Part shown: piece by piece, positions 11,675 to 32,189 of the stretch
Numbering within the stretch: position 1 is the first letter of the stretch
How the letters are laid out: each line of letters opens with the position of its first letter
Source of the DNA: Urechis unicinctus
Lineage: Eukaryota > Annelida > Polychaeta > Xenopneusta > Urechidae
DNA: 64,000 nucleotides
Direction: 5' to 3'
NCBI GenBank assembly: GCA_034190875.2
Contig: CM067358.1
Span: forward strand, 54,675,217 to 54,739,216
The notes under the pieces: generated by a model
Seen by the model: only the letters and a program-made list of their open reading frames with translations
Told to the model about the DNA's origin: nothing
Database searches by the model: none
Translations under genes and position numbers: made by a program

Positions 11675-14600
11675 ATGGTGGATCGTTTAGGTAAGATTAG
11701 TGCAGTGAAACCAATCATTCTTTCTGACACCGAAAGTCCAAATTGGCCCATCACGACTAGCTAATAACGACTGTCAGAGTTCCTTGTGTGTTAGTTTCGT
11801 TAATATGTTTGTTGTATGTAAATGTATTCTTAGTGTGCTGGTGTTTGTTTTCAAAACAATATATCACAATGTATTATGTTTAGCCCATGTTTATCACTTG
11901 CAGGATGCTTTTACAAATATGCCATAAATGACATTAAAGTCATAACTCATATGCCCCAAAAACATCCTGGATATGTATGATGGTAACGGCTTTCATTGAA
12001 ATTATACATAACAAGTAGAAATCTTCCATCAGGCCAGAAGTGTCAAGTGGCAGCTCAAGTAGTAACTTGCAATTGAAGTGATATTTGTTCATGTTTTCAA
12101 ATTGTTAAAATCAATAGCTCTAGTAGAACCACACACATGTACAATTCAACAATCAAAAGGGTTTGATTTAAATGTCATGTTTGTGACATTACTTATAAGA
12201 TGTTCAGGGTTTACAGGGATGACAAACAGCTACATAGTTCAGTCAACTCCCCCGATGCATTGCATGATAGCTTACCCCTGGTTCCCACAGATGCTGGTAC
12301 TAGAGAAAAACTTTTGACAATTTGTTAACCTAGAACAAAGTTACTACCTTTAAACAGATAAGGTTTATATGTTGTAATAATTTAGTTTGGTGCAAATGAG
12401 GCAAATATTATCACAAGTTTCCTTGTATGGGTTACATTGCATATAGATAACAGCAGGTCCCATCTTGCACATTTACAGGCTTGGATTGAATTTCATTGTA
12501 TTTTAAGTAAGTAGATTCCCTCTACATGTGGTGATGTCCTTGCACTTTGTCAACAGACCAGATCATTACCTGGTTCATAAACGCTTGCAGTTAAGAGTCT
12601 AAAATCTGTTTCAACCTATATTTATGGGGGTTTTTTTTTCCAGTCAACAGTGAAGCAAATGGTAGGAGAATTCAATTTGTGGAGCAATGTTTTGGCAGTT
12701 CAGGCCAGGTGGGTCCTTATTATCTTACATATCACAATTTTGTCAGTGTGTTGGATGCTACAAATCAACAAGCATGTATCACACATTAACCAGCATCATG
12801 TATGATGTGGCGTTGTGATGCGTCTTTGGGCTTATCATATCATTATGATAATGAACAACTGTTGGTCTGCAGCCATTGGCCATGCCTCACCGAGTTCTGG
12901 TGGGTGAAGGGGTACTCACCAAAATGTGCAGAAAGAAACCCAAACCACGTCAATTTTTCCTCTTCAATGATATAGTAGTCTACGGGAATATAGTCGTCAA
13001 TAAGAAAAAGGTTTGTCTCATGACTATGTTGTCAGTTGCTTTATTATCACTCTTACCTGTATAAGCATACTGATCACATGATATTCATCCTTTATACAAT
13101 GTAAATTCAAACAAGGTAATTGCATTTTGTTTGGAAAAACCTAATTGTTACCAATAACTTTCCAATTTTTGCTTTATATTGTTTTCTTATTTGTCTATTT
13201 TGATTTGGTTTGTCCTTCTTGCAGTATAATAAGCAGCACATTATTCCACTTGAGAATGTCACCCTCCAGTCTGTGCCTGATGATGGAAGTAAGTTGTGCT
13301 GGAATGCAGTGATGATTAGTGATGAGTTGTTCATCTGACCATCCTAATCTTGTATTCAAGTATCTCTTTTTATTTTCTGTATATGCGACGCAGGCAAACA
13401 TCTGTTCTGTGTATTTTGTGTGAGAATGATATGAGCATTCTTTTAACAAAATATTTAGTAATCTTTCATTCAATGATGTGGGATGTTTTTGGTGCAGATT
13501 TGAGAAATGGATGGCAGGTGATCAATCCTAGTAAATCATTCACAGTTTTCGCAGCTACTGCAACAGAGAAAGCTGAGTGGATGGCACACATTCAGAAATG
13601 TGTACAGGACCTTTTAACTAAGCGTTAGTATAAACTCTACACTTCCTCACGGAGTTGCTATGGTTCATTTGGAGTTGAAATTCCATTGCCTTTATGGTTG
13701 AGATGTGCAGATTTTGCCAAAAGTGACATTAATCTAAAGTGTTCAATCATTTTTAACAGTAATTTACATTTCTACAACTTTAACAATTGTCCTATTATAA
13801 GTGAAAGAAATAATATTTCATAGGAAATCATTTAAAACATCTCCAGAGATTAAAATTGTCATCATGCCAAAGTTGTAACTACTTAGCTATTCGTATTTCC
13901 AAACTTTTGAAGGCACCATATTACACATTTGTGTTGGTGTGTTGTTAAACCCTAAACTTCCCAGTAGCTCAGTCTACCTCTTGAGATTGAGTTGCTGTAG
14001 AATAGCATTAAGATTTTAATGATGTGTGCAGACGGTAAACAACAGAGCGGGGCTGAGCCTTCACCTGTGTGGGTTCCTGACTCCGAGGCGCAGCGTTGTA
14101 TGCACTGCAAGAAATCAGAGTTCAGTGTCATCAACCGCAGGGTAAGTCAACCCATCCTCACATACCTATTTATATCTCTGCATGTATATCTGGCGGATGT
14201 TAACATTTAGACATGGGGATATGCAACCAAAATTGACCTACGGACTCACCAATAAGGTGCAATTGGCACTCTGATCTTTGAGGGAGTGTTCCTTCATCAG
14301 ATATCAGAAGGAAAAAAAGTATGTGTATTGTGATAGCTGAATGAACTATATATGTGTGTGTATGCAGCATCACTGCAGGAAGTGTGGCATATTATGCTGT
14401 AGCAGCTGCAGCAGCAAGCGCTGGCTGCTCCCCCACCAGTCATCTAAACCACTGCGTGTCTGCCTGTCTTGCTATGACACGCTGTCTGCGCAGGCGGCTT
14501 CTGGAAACCACGGTTAGAACTCGCTCATACATAATGCAGTAGACATGTTACAATATAAAAGTCATGATCAGCACATTCACTCTATATCTCAGTGTCTGAA

Positions 14601-14957
14601 TATTAAAATAATCTGTACAAACTATTGAAATAAAGAATTACTCTAGCTGTTTGTTAACTATAACCAAGTCTTGGTGTAGCATCTTTGACTTGAAATGTGG
14701 CAGTCTGAGTAAGTCTCATTATGATGACAGATGCTGTGAGTAGCACTCATCAGCCATCACAGGATACGTCTGGGGAGGAATCCAGCGATGATTCCGGTGC
14801 GGAGGACAGTGCCGACGCCCAGCGAGTGAGTCAAAACTCGCACCACATCTTCATAACGACTATATCTTTGAGATCTTGCGTGCCATGGTGTGGATTTGAT
14901 TTTTGACCCTTGGTGTTATGATTTCAGCCAACCTTCTACGGCCAAGTGAAGAGCTAA
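11675..14957 (+). CDS. PLEKHF2: Phafin-type PH and FYVE domain protein (PLEKHF family)
   Basis: Phafins bind PtdIns3P on endosomes and act in endosome fusion, receptor traffic and autophagy. Nine exons join in frame: 11675-11690, 12644-12708, 12873-13010, 13225-13288, 13498-13623, 14032-14141, 14368-14512, 14731-14825, 14928-14957, giving 262 residues against about 249 in the human protein. The PH domain (about 35-135) contains VLVGEGVLTK, FFLFNDIVVYGNIV and ATATEKAEWMAHI. The FYVE domain (about 150-215) shows the WVPDSEA entry, CMHC, the RRHHCRKCG signature and CLSCYD. The tail is acidic and ends PTFYGQVKS. Exon 5 is taken to end at 13623 (AAGC|GTTAG), because reading on gives an early stop just after TKR. 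Assignment to PLEKHF2 rather than PLEKHF1 is by overall resemblance. Confidence 0.95.
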
Positions 14958-17155
14958 GGCAGCTGGATGAAGCAAGCCAGATGATCGAAAATTCAGCCAG
15001 GTTTTATAAAACACTGTTAATCAAATATGTACATAAGAATATCCCATTTGTTATTCTGTGTATCTGATCATACTTGTTGATTCATAGTTGATGCACAAAT
15101 TTTTATAAGCAATTGGTCTTGTCCTTTGAAATGACTGGTTGAGCGTTATTGTGTATGACACAATGGATCACCTTGACTACGACATTGGTGTGATGTGTAT
15201 TAAGTGGTGATATTTGCTGGTCTCAAACAAACCCATGGTTTGTCAAAGAAAGTCTTCTTATGGATCATAATATTCGTTATCATACCATTTTTCATAAGAT
15301 TTTGTCTCAAACCTGACTAGGCGTAGCAGGGGCTTGATGTTTACTTGAAGGGATAGGTATTGCTTCCAATATACGGTTTGGTTGGTACACACTCAATGAA
15401 AGCAAATTATTCTGTCAGCAGAAATACCCGTTGTCAAATTCATTCCTCCCCCAACATCTACATACCATATGACCTAGTATTATTATTACATTTTAGCTTA
15501 TATGAATTGTTTGATTTATTCAGTGGTGCATAGCTCAAAGGGTAATGCCTACACAAATAGGTCACAAATAATGTTTGGTTTGTTACCATGTTGTAACCAT
15601 TCCGTATGAGACGTTTGTGTACTGAACTCTGTTATGCTTCTCTTGGAGGGGTTCCCTACCACTGTTGATCATGAAATAAATATAGTTGATATATTCTCAT
15701 TTTTTTTTTGTATTGCTCTTGTGATTTCATCAAAGGAGTGGAAAAGCATTAATGCTGGCTGGTGATTGTTGCCTTTATTTTGTAGCCGTGCAATTCACAA
15801 GGGTCTGATCATACACCTTGCTCTGGCATTTGTGCATCTATTCATAAACTGATGATGGTGCATTTTGTAATAAAACAACCTGGTTGCCCAAACACATGCA
15901 TGGACCCATCTAATGTCAATATCTCCTTGCAAACTAAACATCAGCTCAGCACCTTTGACCCTTTAGCTATAGATACAAAATGTTAGCCTGTAGAGAATTT
16001 AACCTGCTGTTTCTTAGCAAACATAAACTTGTCAAGCAAACTATAAATCTGTGAGGATTAAGATGTTATCTCTGATATTGAGTTTGTTTCATTGTCACAG
16101 CCACAACTAATGGTTGGTGTGAATTCGATACACATGGCTGGCATATTTTGTCAATATAACTTGTAGAATGTTATTACTTAAAAACAACAGGCATGCCATT
16201 CACATGGTTAGGCTGTAATCATCTCATCCATAGGCAAAATAGGAAGAACATGTGCGTTATGATCATGCCATGTCATAGCGTTTGTGGCCAACATCTCAGG
16301 GTTTTCTCTTGTGATACATCAAAGAGCTTGTAGCTCTGTTAAAAGGGCTCACTCCCTGCATAATATACCACCTGCGAGAAGCACAGTTCGTCATTAAGCC
16401 TATTTAACAACCACATGGTAATTTCTGGTCAACTTGGCCTCAACCAATGAGACCACTCCATCTTCAACATATGCCCTGAATGGATCAACAGTCCCACATG
16501 CTTTTGTCGATTTTATGGCCGTACCCACTGGATAAGTTAATCGCAACATTCAATTCGCCAGCATCCACGGTTATCTAACAGGAGTAAGTCAATCATAGCA
16601 AAGTAATAGAACTTTTGTCCTCATGTTTATTCACATTGGTTCATTGATATGCCTCCTCCTACATAAATGACAACATTTGATTCTAAATAATACAAAACTA
16701 ACCAGTGATGAAAGCTTTAACATAATAAATCAGGTGTCACAACTAGTAGGAGTTTTTGTTAGAGACAAATTGGAAGAGCATTTACATATAACTTGTAAGA
16801 TCAGTAGATCTCCAACAGCAATTGTTCTGTTTTCCAATCAGAATAGTGGAATATATTTTATGACTAAATACCTCATAACCACTGTAATGATTGAAGATGG
16901 TACTGGAGTTGATGATGGAGAAGATTGATATGACTACCGGTTGATATTTAGTGACCAAAATGACTCGCCCAAGACTCTGACTATTGGGAAATTTCACAAC
17001 AACAATAAGGGTACACAGATACACACTGAGGGCCACTGTGACCTATCATTACAATAACACATGACTGAAATGATAATACATCACACTATTTAGCCAAAAG
17101 ATCACATTTGCAATCCACATCAGCTTAACATACCATGGTTAATCAACATAACACA
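14958..17155. other. PLEKHF 3' UTR and intergenic sequence
   Basis: Poly(A) signals AATAAA occur on the plus strand at 15675-15680 and 15869-15874, so the PLEKHF transcript probably ends in this stretch. Beyond that no gene, RNA or repeat array was recognised before the UBE2T 3' end. Confidence 0.5.
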
Positions 17156-19676
<2,521 letters not shown>

Positions 19677-22600
19677 TGTGTTTCTTTTCCCGACACAACA
19701 TCAAATTTGAAGAGTAGTATATACGAATTTCCCACCAAATGTAATAAGTTAAATCAGTTGCATGCAGGACTATGAGTAGCTACCGAGCTTCTATGTCCCG
19801 TTCCATAGCGCGTTTGCCCGATATGGAGCTACGTTATGACGCTAGAACACTGGGTAATCTACGGGCTTATACTCATAGTAGTCAAGGTCCCCCACTAGGG
19901 GTGTCAGCCGAACCTCGCCGCAGGCGGCCGCGCTTGTGCCTCAATGTTGCTCTAACTGGCATTTATATTTAAGGTATATGGACGAATGATACATCAAACG
20001 AGAGCTAATGTATTGAATTTCAATAATATTTTTGAGCCGTAAAAAATGTGTGTTTGTGGAGCAATACGTGAAAATTCTTGGCGAGCATTTTTGACTTTTC
20101 GAGACTCACTCCGTTTTGAATTCTCTAAATCGGTTCGTATTCGTTACTCGCATCGTTTTTATTGTTTGGTAAATGACAAGATGACATTCTAATGTTCATG
20201 ATCATATAAAATCTAAAAAAGATGGCCAAAGGGAAAATAATATTATTTACGTACGAAATGTTAAGGTGTAAACAAATGTATATTTTCCCAATTTTATCAA
20301 ATGGCCGCGACATAGGTATACTTATTTGACAAATTTAATAATGATGTTACAAATGGGTGGAATTTTTTTTCTTATCAAATGGTGCCCTTTTGTCGTATTT
20401 TGCACTTCAAAACGTTGTCCAATCCTCTCATGCTCGCCCCATGAGCCCGTATCAGGGTCAACCTTGCCTTCACTCAACACGGCTTCGCACTCCACTGCTG
20501 ATCGCTTGGGCTCAAACAAAGTCGATTTTCGTTCATCTATCAATCTGAGCCCTCACATCCATCTATACACGGGGTAATTCAAGTATAGTAGAATACTTTG
20601 GTCAAGTTCATTTTCGAATCGATTGGAGCACTTATGTCGAATTTTCAACTTTAAAATGTTCGATTTTGTCATGCCCGCGTCGGGATATCGTATAGCTTGA
20701 CTTATCAGCATTGTGTGATTTAAGAAAACATTCGATTCTTGAACTTAATATGGTACTTAATTCGTTTATTTGGGGTTGTAGATTCAAAAAATATCCGTTA
20801 CAGGTCAGTAACTTCTAAGGCAATATGCCGCTTGCGCTAGCGCGTGGAATTTAGCAGTTAGAGTTCATGGAGTAGATGTTGAGCTGCCGACAATTACGGC
20901 GACCGTTGCGCGAGCTGCTCGTCGCCAAGGGCACCACCCAGATTTAACACATCAAAGAGATTCTGTTAACCACGTTTTGTGTCAGATTCGTCTACGGAGT
21001 ACATCTCGAGTTTATCATGAGTTCGCCCCAGCCTTATATATGTCGCGTATTGCCACGTCAATATTCATAACCATTGCGGTTAAACAATTTGAATCTCTCT
21101 CTGACAAAATTTTTGCGTGAAGACGCGAGTGACCACTGACTTTAAACCATCACTTGTTTAGTCGAACCACATATCTCTCATCGTCACTTCTGGTTTTCTG
21201 GCAGAGGGATGTGTTTGGGAGGGCAATCGAAGTCCATGTCTAGAATGAAAAATACCGCCAGACATATGTAAATGTGAGTTGCAACCTCTCTGTCAGCATC
21301 AACAGCCTCCTTGACATCTGATCGGACATTCCCTCTTGTATCAAATCGACACTTGATTTTGTACAATGTTCCTTTTTGACGAGCACTCCTCTCGTTGTCA
21401 AATTGTTTGGACACATCCTGCAACATACCATTAACTTCTCGGCCACGCCTTACATCCCTAGACCACGCCTTCCCAATCCAGGCCCGGCCTTATACCTCCA
21501 TACTACGCCTCCCTCTTCAGGCCCTGCCTTCCACCTCCAAATCCCGCCTCCCAGTCATGCCTCCCTCCACAAGTGGCTCAGAATGTACAAGGTTTTGGTG
21601 ACTTCCAGTTATCTGCAGCTGATGCTAATGTGTCTGTTGTGTGTGTGGGGACTTATGTGAGAAGAAACTCAATCAATTGTCCATCCACGGAGGCTGTACA
21701 TATTGTCGGTGAATTGATAATGGTATCCGTGTTGTTTAGGAGTTGTATATGTCATTGATGTAGTCATGAGAGGCGTCTTTAGTTCGGTTGCCAATGGTAT
21801 GTCAATCATTACATCTGACTCCACCCTGAGCAAACGTGGATGAGAGCTGTACCCGCTCACACAATACATTTCCGTCTGTAGTCTTTTCCTGTTCGCCAGT
21901 TCAAATACTAAGTAAGCTAATGTCAGGGTATCTGTGTTACTGACAAGCTATCTGTCTGGTTTGTTGTATGATTTGCTTGGTTCTTGCAGATTTGTTTAAG
22001 GTTTCGCTGTAGGTTTTGCTTGGTTTGATTAAGGTTTTGCTTGGTTTGTTTGTAGGTTTTGCTTGGTTTGGTTATGGTTTTACTTGGTTTGTTGTTAGTT
22101 TTATCGGTTTTGTTGTCGGTTTTTCTTGGTATGTTGCAGGTTTTGCATTGTATGTCACTCCTAAATATTATTGATTTGTCATTCATTACTTTTTTGTGAT
22201 TTTGTTGAATTAAAGAAAATTGGTTGTAAATTAGCCTTTTACATGAATCATATTGCTACCAGGAAATGATTGTACTTCCTGTGCTATTGCTGTTACAAAT
22301 AGCGATATGACCAGCCTTTATAAAGGAAAACATATGGGTCTTGTTGGACATGGCGTATCATCATTGCAATGTTTTGTTTATTGACCTCCGGGTTTTCTGA
22401 TTGATCCCATACGGCACCCACTGTGGGGTCACACGAAGTTAAAAAAAGGCAGCATCCATGGATGGTCCAGCTCAGGCTCATGTTCTCCAGTTACTAGTTG
22501 TCTTCGTTTATTAAAGATGCATTTTAGGCGATTTGGTGAAATTTATATTTTGCTTTCATTTTTTGTAGTTGCTTAAATAATCACTTTGTGTCGACTCGTT

Positions 22601-22700
22601 TACAATCCGTTCATGTTATATGGAACACCACATCAGCGATGATTATTAGATAAAGGCGCATTGAAACAGCCTCCGAACTTTGTTTACAACAATATTCAAA
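19677..22700. other. Region upstream of UBE2T with unassigned open frames
   Basis: An ATG at 19772 opens 66 codons on the plus strand. It is only 95 bp from the UBE2T start and could be the first exon of a divergent gene (a GTAATC donor follows residue 29), but no next exon was found. On the minus strand, 21435-21184 is open after a TGTTGCAG acceptor and encodes DVSKQFDNERSARQKGTLYK, then a hydrophobic stretch (HIYICLAVFFILDMDF) and a stop. It has the look of a terminal exon of a membrane protein, family not recognised. The minus frame 20543-20322 is also unassigned. Confidence 0.35.
21955..22150. repeat. GGTTTTGCTTGGTTTG-type simple repeat
   Basis: Irregular tandem copies of a 12-25 bp T/G-rich unit (TAGGTTTTGCTTGGTTTG and variants). 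The minus frame through it reads as a Lys/Thr/Gln/Asn-rich peptide and is treated as a by-product of the repeat. Confidence 0.8.
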
Positions 22701-22714
22701 CGAATAGCGAACTG

Positions 22715-23015
22715 ACCAGTAACTGCCCATGCGCAAAACTACCATTTTCTTATATTACCATTTTCTTATATTAAACTCCACCCGTTTTCAGATTCGGATG
22801 TAGTTTAGCGTCTACCGTGTGCCATGTATGGGTTACAATTCACGTCCCGTTAAAAATAAGAAATCGAACATTACAAAGGCTATAAACACAGCTGGGGTCA
22901 CCGATTTGGCTCGTATTTTTTAAATATCATTACTTAACGTAGCAAGGAATAGATGGATGAATTTTTTTTTCAAAACAGAATTTGGATGATTTTTGATGAA
23001 ATGTACCTTTAAGTC
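22715..23015 (+). repeat. 290-bp interspersed repeat, copy A (inverted pair)
   Basis: Most of this segment matches the reverse complement of 24375-24655. Matching blocks include GCTGGGGTCACCGATT, CGTCCCGTT, AAGAAATCGAAC/AAGAAATCAAAC and AGAATTTGGATGATTTTTG against CAATAATCATCCAAATTCTG. The two copies flank the last three exons of the Pro/Tyr-rich gene. Confidence 0.8.
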
Positions 23016-23142
23016 CTGCCAATTGTTATAGTTATCAGGTCCATATTATATTCACTGTTGTATATAATACCTTCGAAGTCGCTTTTTCTCTCCTCCTAAA
23101 CAAGGTGTGATATATATTGTGTCATGCTGTGGGTGGTCGGAG

Positions 23143-23300
23143 GCTACTTCTCCATCACAGGGTGAGGCTTCTCAGTCACAGGGTGAGGCTTCTTCGTCAC
23201 AGGGTGAGGCTTCTCTGACACAGGACGAAGCTTCTCCGTCACAGGGTGAGGCTTCTCCGTCACTGGATGAGGCTTCTCCGTCACAGGGTGAGGCTTTTTA
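23143..23300 (+). repeat. 21-bp minisatellite reading SPSQGEA in one frame
   Basis: Seven units of 21 bp (TCACAGGGTGAGGCTTCTCCG and variants). Because the unit is a multiple of three the frame stays open and reads as a heptapeptide SPSQGEA with substitutions (SQSQGEA, SSSQGEA, SLTQDEA, SPSLDEA). No start context, splice partner or family supports a gene, so it is listed as a repeat that might be part of an exon. Confidence 0.7.
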
Positions 23301-23722
23301 GTCAGTTATAGAGCAGGAATACCTAAGTAGAGGATGGGCTGGTGATAATCTCGTGATGCTGCAAGTTCAGCCGAGCATTTTCGTGAAGTTTATTTTAGTC
23401 CATTGGCAGTCTACCCCGCCACCAGAAACAGGGAAGTTTCACAATAACTCAGTTTGCAAATTTCCCATTCTGCATATGTTTATTGGAAGAATTGTTAATC
23501 TACACAATACGATTCCGATCACCTGCATTGCTTACTTTGCCATGTCAATTGATCCTCTGTCGGGCAGTATGAACGACATGTCATAAATGTTTAATTAGAC
23601 TATTATAAATTCGAATTGTTTGATATATATTCTGCCATTCCCTCTGACAAAGGTTAAATTGGTACATTATATAGAGCATGCTATATACAGGCTTAAATAA
23701 TCTCTGGTTGTCCGCTTCGGTC

Positions 23723-25855
<2,133 letters not shown>

Positions 25856-25989
25856 GGTGTTCGCGGTCGGCTGCCACCTCGAAGTAACTCTGTAAAGATC
25901 ACCAAGTCACCGACCAGAAAGCGACTCACCAATGAACGACCGAATCCAAACACCGTGCGGTATTATGTGAGAAATCGATAACTTATGTG

Positions 25990-27060
25990 CTGGTCGACTC
26001 GTTTTGAGACGAGATTAGTTTTGTTTTGCGTCGCTGAGCCTTGCTCTATTTTCACTGAGGTGAACCGACTGGTCGCGGTCTGCGATGTGCTGAGTGGGCG
26101 GGAAGTCGCTTATCACGTGATGCAGCGCATGACCCATGAGTCAGATGGACGGCGTTCTGTGTCAACGAACGAAAGCGCAGCGTATTTCACATCATGTGAT
26201 AGATTACGTGGACGTGTGAGTCAAAGCATGTAAGACAAACGGAAATGAAATTAAAACTGTTAGGTTTCTCAAAGTCAACATCGTCATGGTTTTGAGTGAG
26301 GATGATGGTGTTAAATAATCTGGGCCCCCTGTGTAACCCCCACTTCCCCCAGTTGTCCCACCCAATACCTCGACACTATTATTCACTTTATTATTACGCA
26401 GCCAGATTTAGTGAGATCGATTTGGACAATGTGGTCACATCTGGCAACAGGCGCTATCCGAGCCCCGAGTCGCTGTCCATATATAACAGTTTTATCGCTC
26501 GGAAGCTTGGTATCGGGAACCGAGCGCCTGTGCATCTGGCGCCGTCACATGGCCACACACTGCTTCACATTACTGACGGGAGAAAAACACGCAAGTCTAT
26601 AATAAGTGAGCGAATAATGTTGACAGACTCTTTTCATATTGTCACATACGGGTTTCCATAGAACACTCAAACTTCCATACGACACTCGTGAAACCCGCAG
26701 AAAAGTCAAACCAGTCAGTGTAAAGCGCGAGGAACCAACGTGCAGCGCTCATTGGAGGCGCCGCCTGGTGACTGGCGCTCGCTGGAGGCGCCGCCTGGTG
26801 ACTAGCGCTCGCTCACCTCTCTATTAGAATTGTCCTTACGGCGATCTCTGAAGGCGCAATATTTAACTGAGTGTTAAAGTTTTAATTCTAGCTCAGAACC
26901 GAAGACCACTCACTCGATCGATAGTCCTGAGTCCCCGGGAGGTAAGTGGGGATGTGCCGCCAATTTGGGTCGGTTTTATGGCATTTTGGTATACAAATGG
27001 GTCATTATTTCTTGAAGACAGGTATAGCAATGGGTCGGTTTTTTTGCAATGACCTGGTAT
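25990..27060. other. Spacer, no gene recognised
   Basis: Upstream of the Pro/Tyr-rich gene. An open frame at 26296-26661 (plus) has no recognisable motif. A 30-bp direct duplication centred on GGAGGCGCCGCCTGGTGACT lies at about 26743-26810. A repeat related to the G-tract family starts near 26933 (GGGGATGTGCCGCC) and runs to about 27060. The missing first tetraspanin exon should lie between here and 29650 but was not found. Confidence 0.45.
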
Positions 27061-27075
27061 ACCTAGTAAAGGTCC

Positions 27076-27143
27076 CCTAGCCTGATGGCTGCGGGCGCTG
27101 TTTACATGTTACTGCTATTCAATAGTCTTGCCATCAGTCTAGG
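27076..27143. mobile_element. 68-bp inverted-repeat mini-element, copy 1
   Basis: Ends CCTAGCCTGATGGC and GCCATCAGTCTAGG are inverted repeats, 13 of 14 matching. The body is shared with 29266-29328 at about four differences. No clear target-site duplication was found. Confidence 0.6.
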
Positions 27144-27659
27144 AAAGGATAGCGTCTTGAACTGGACGAGCATCCCAGATTTGGGATGCTCTAATCACAA
27201 GCCGTGTCTCTCGGTCACTCTCGGGTACTTTTGAGTCGTTGTCTCTCATTGGTCAGTTCTACAATTTCCGAAGAACTTGTCCAACCGGACGAGTGATTTT
27301 TATGAGCCGGGCACACATTCTACAACACCCCGATTTGCTGTTTCACGCTGAGTGGCACCGTTAATCACACAGTCGGCGAGAGAAGCAGACACCAACTGGT
27401 TCTTTTTAACTGACTATTACGTAAACATACTATCATGCAGCTAAGCGATTAAAGCGCTTGTTGTGGTGTCAATTTGAACTTTTGAGACGCCCCATAATTG
27501 CAGAAGACATTCAATGTGTTCTCATTGGACGCAGACCACAACAATGTACATGACGTCACATAAAACCGAGGGTGCGTATCACAAGCCAGTTTCATGAGCC
27601 AGACACGCGCAACTTAGGTCAATCCGGGTCACAACCTTTGCGTTGATTGGTCACGAAGA

Positions 27660-28957
<1,298 letters not shown>

Positions 28958-29002
28958 GTCTAATGAATATTCGGACGCGCCAGTTTAAGACATTGTCTTG
29001 TC

Positions 29003-29349
29003 GTATACTCTAGGGCGAAAAGCGTAGCGGAACCCCTGGAGTCTGGGACGCAGACTATGGTATACCAATAGGTACGTGTTTTTGACAGCGAGGTATAGCA
29101 ATGGGTATTTGGTTTGTGATGGGTATCCAAATGGATCTGTATTCTTTAATTAACGTATGAAGCTCAATATAGCCAGCCATATCAGTCAGCGTGGTTGCGT
29201 TGTTTCGAAGACAAGTTTTATAGCATGGTAAGCAAACAGAAAGGCCTCCTTCCTAGTCAAGGTCCCCTAGCCTGATGGCTGCGAGCGCTGTTTACATGTT
29301 ACTGATATTCAATAGTCTCACCATCAGGGCGAGAACCGTAGCGGAACCC

Positions 29350-29380
<31 letters not shown>

Positions 29381-29520
29381 CTTGGGGGGGGGGGGGGGTT
29401 CTCTCCTTGGAAAAGGGTAGGGGTGAGCCGCCATGGGAAACAAAAACCGGACCAAGCCAAAGTGAGGAAAGGGGACCATTTACATGCCAAACCTCAGAAA
29501 AAAGACCCATTCATATACAA
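29003..29520 (+). repeat. G-tract/GGGTA-type repeat cluster and second mini-element copy
   Basis: GGGCGAAAAGCGTAGCGGAA (29012) recurs with changes at 29327 (GGGCGAGAACCGTAGCGGAA). Between them lies the second copy of the 68-bp mini-element (29266-29328). A G run with one CTT break occupies about 29352-29398. Downstream GGGGTGAGCCGCCATGGG resembles the repeat at 26940. The arrangement suggests tandem or nested insertions of one family. Confidence 0.65.
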
Positions 29521-29656
29521 TACATATAGCGCGAGAGAGGTGCGTTTGGGAGGGGGGCGGAGTGGGGTGATGATTGTATGCGTATGTTAAATCGTATATA
29601 CGTTACTTTCGTCGAGTCTCCATTGGCATGTGTGTTGAGCTTCCTTTAGATCACAG

Positions 29657-31329
<1,673 letters not shown>

Positions 31330-32185
31330 GAACGTTCAGCACGAGCGTACGCACGCCGGTGCCGCATCGGCAACCGTCACGTCGGAGCCATTCCTGCCTT
31401 GATTCTTCTTCTGCGCCATTTTCAGATGTTTCCGACCTCAGAAATTCAAACACACTGGCACCTGTGGCTTTTTTTCTATTGATATATCGCCTTCCACGAA
31501 TACTGACTGGTGACGTTATGATGATGACACGCCCACAGGGCAGCTCGTGAATTGAATATTACATTTTGGCGCTCAAATTTTGCATGGACAGTTCATATTG
31601 TAACTAGTCATGACGGGATCATATTGAATAAAGAGCCCGTTTACTGCCAAAGAGAGGATACACACTCAACTTAATGGATAATCACTCAGGTCTAACATGT
31701 CAAGGAGTTATAACTCCTTGAACGTGTGCACCATAAGTGGATATTCATTCCTAATTATTCAACCATATTTCAGGGAACGTACAATTAACATATTGTTAAC
31801 AGGACCTCACTGCTATCTTAAATCAACCTGGTCCACTAAAATGACAACAGATTGAACCATGTGTTGTGCAGTTTGGACTTCAGAGAAATAGTTTTATGAG
31901 TTGGCGACGCTGTTTGGGATGAAGAGTTCATACTTCATACAGGTACGATATTTGGCCAACGTGAAAACATGAATTTTAACTCAAACAAGGAATGTAAAAG
32001 GCGCTACTAGATCAGCCGAAGCTGAAAATGATGGATTATGCAATGTGTTCGGAGGGTGTTTTCAAAGAAGCCTATATCGATAAACCATCGAGTCATTTTA
32101 GCGAGAGAAAAAAAGAATTATATTGTACATAGAACCTAGCAGCTAAAAATGCATCTATAAAACAAACAGGGCGCCTATGGGCCAG
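31330..32185. other. No gene recognised; tetraspanin 3' side
   Basis: Tetraspanin 3' flank; an AATAAA at 31626-31631 could end its transcript. No other feature was recognised. Confidence 0.45.
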
Positions 32186-32189
32186 ACTG

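Noticed and set aside
13350..13497. Longer upstream reading of PLEKHF exon 5
   Set aside because: Intronic; the acceptor at 13497 restores the conserved N/D-LRNGW sequence after the previous exon.
26296..26661. 121-codon plus-strand frame upstream of the tetraspanin
   Set aside because: No family resemblance, no splice partners, and it does not match the expected tetraspanin N-terminus.
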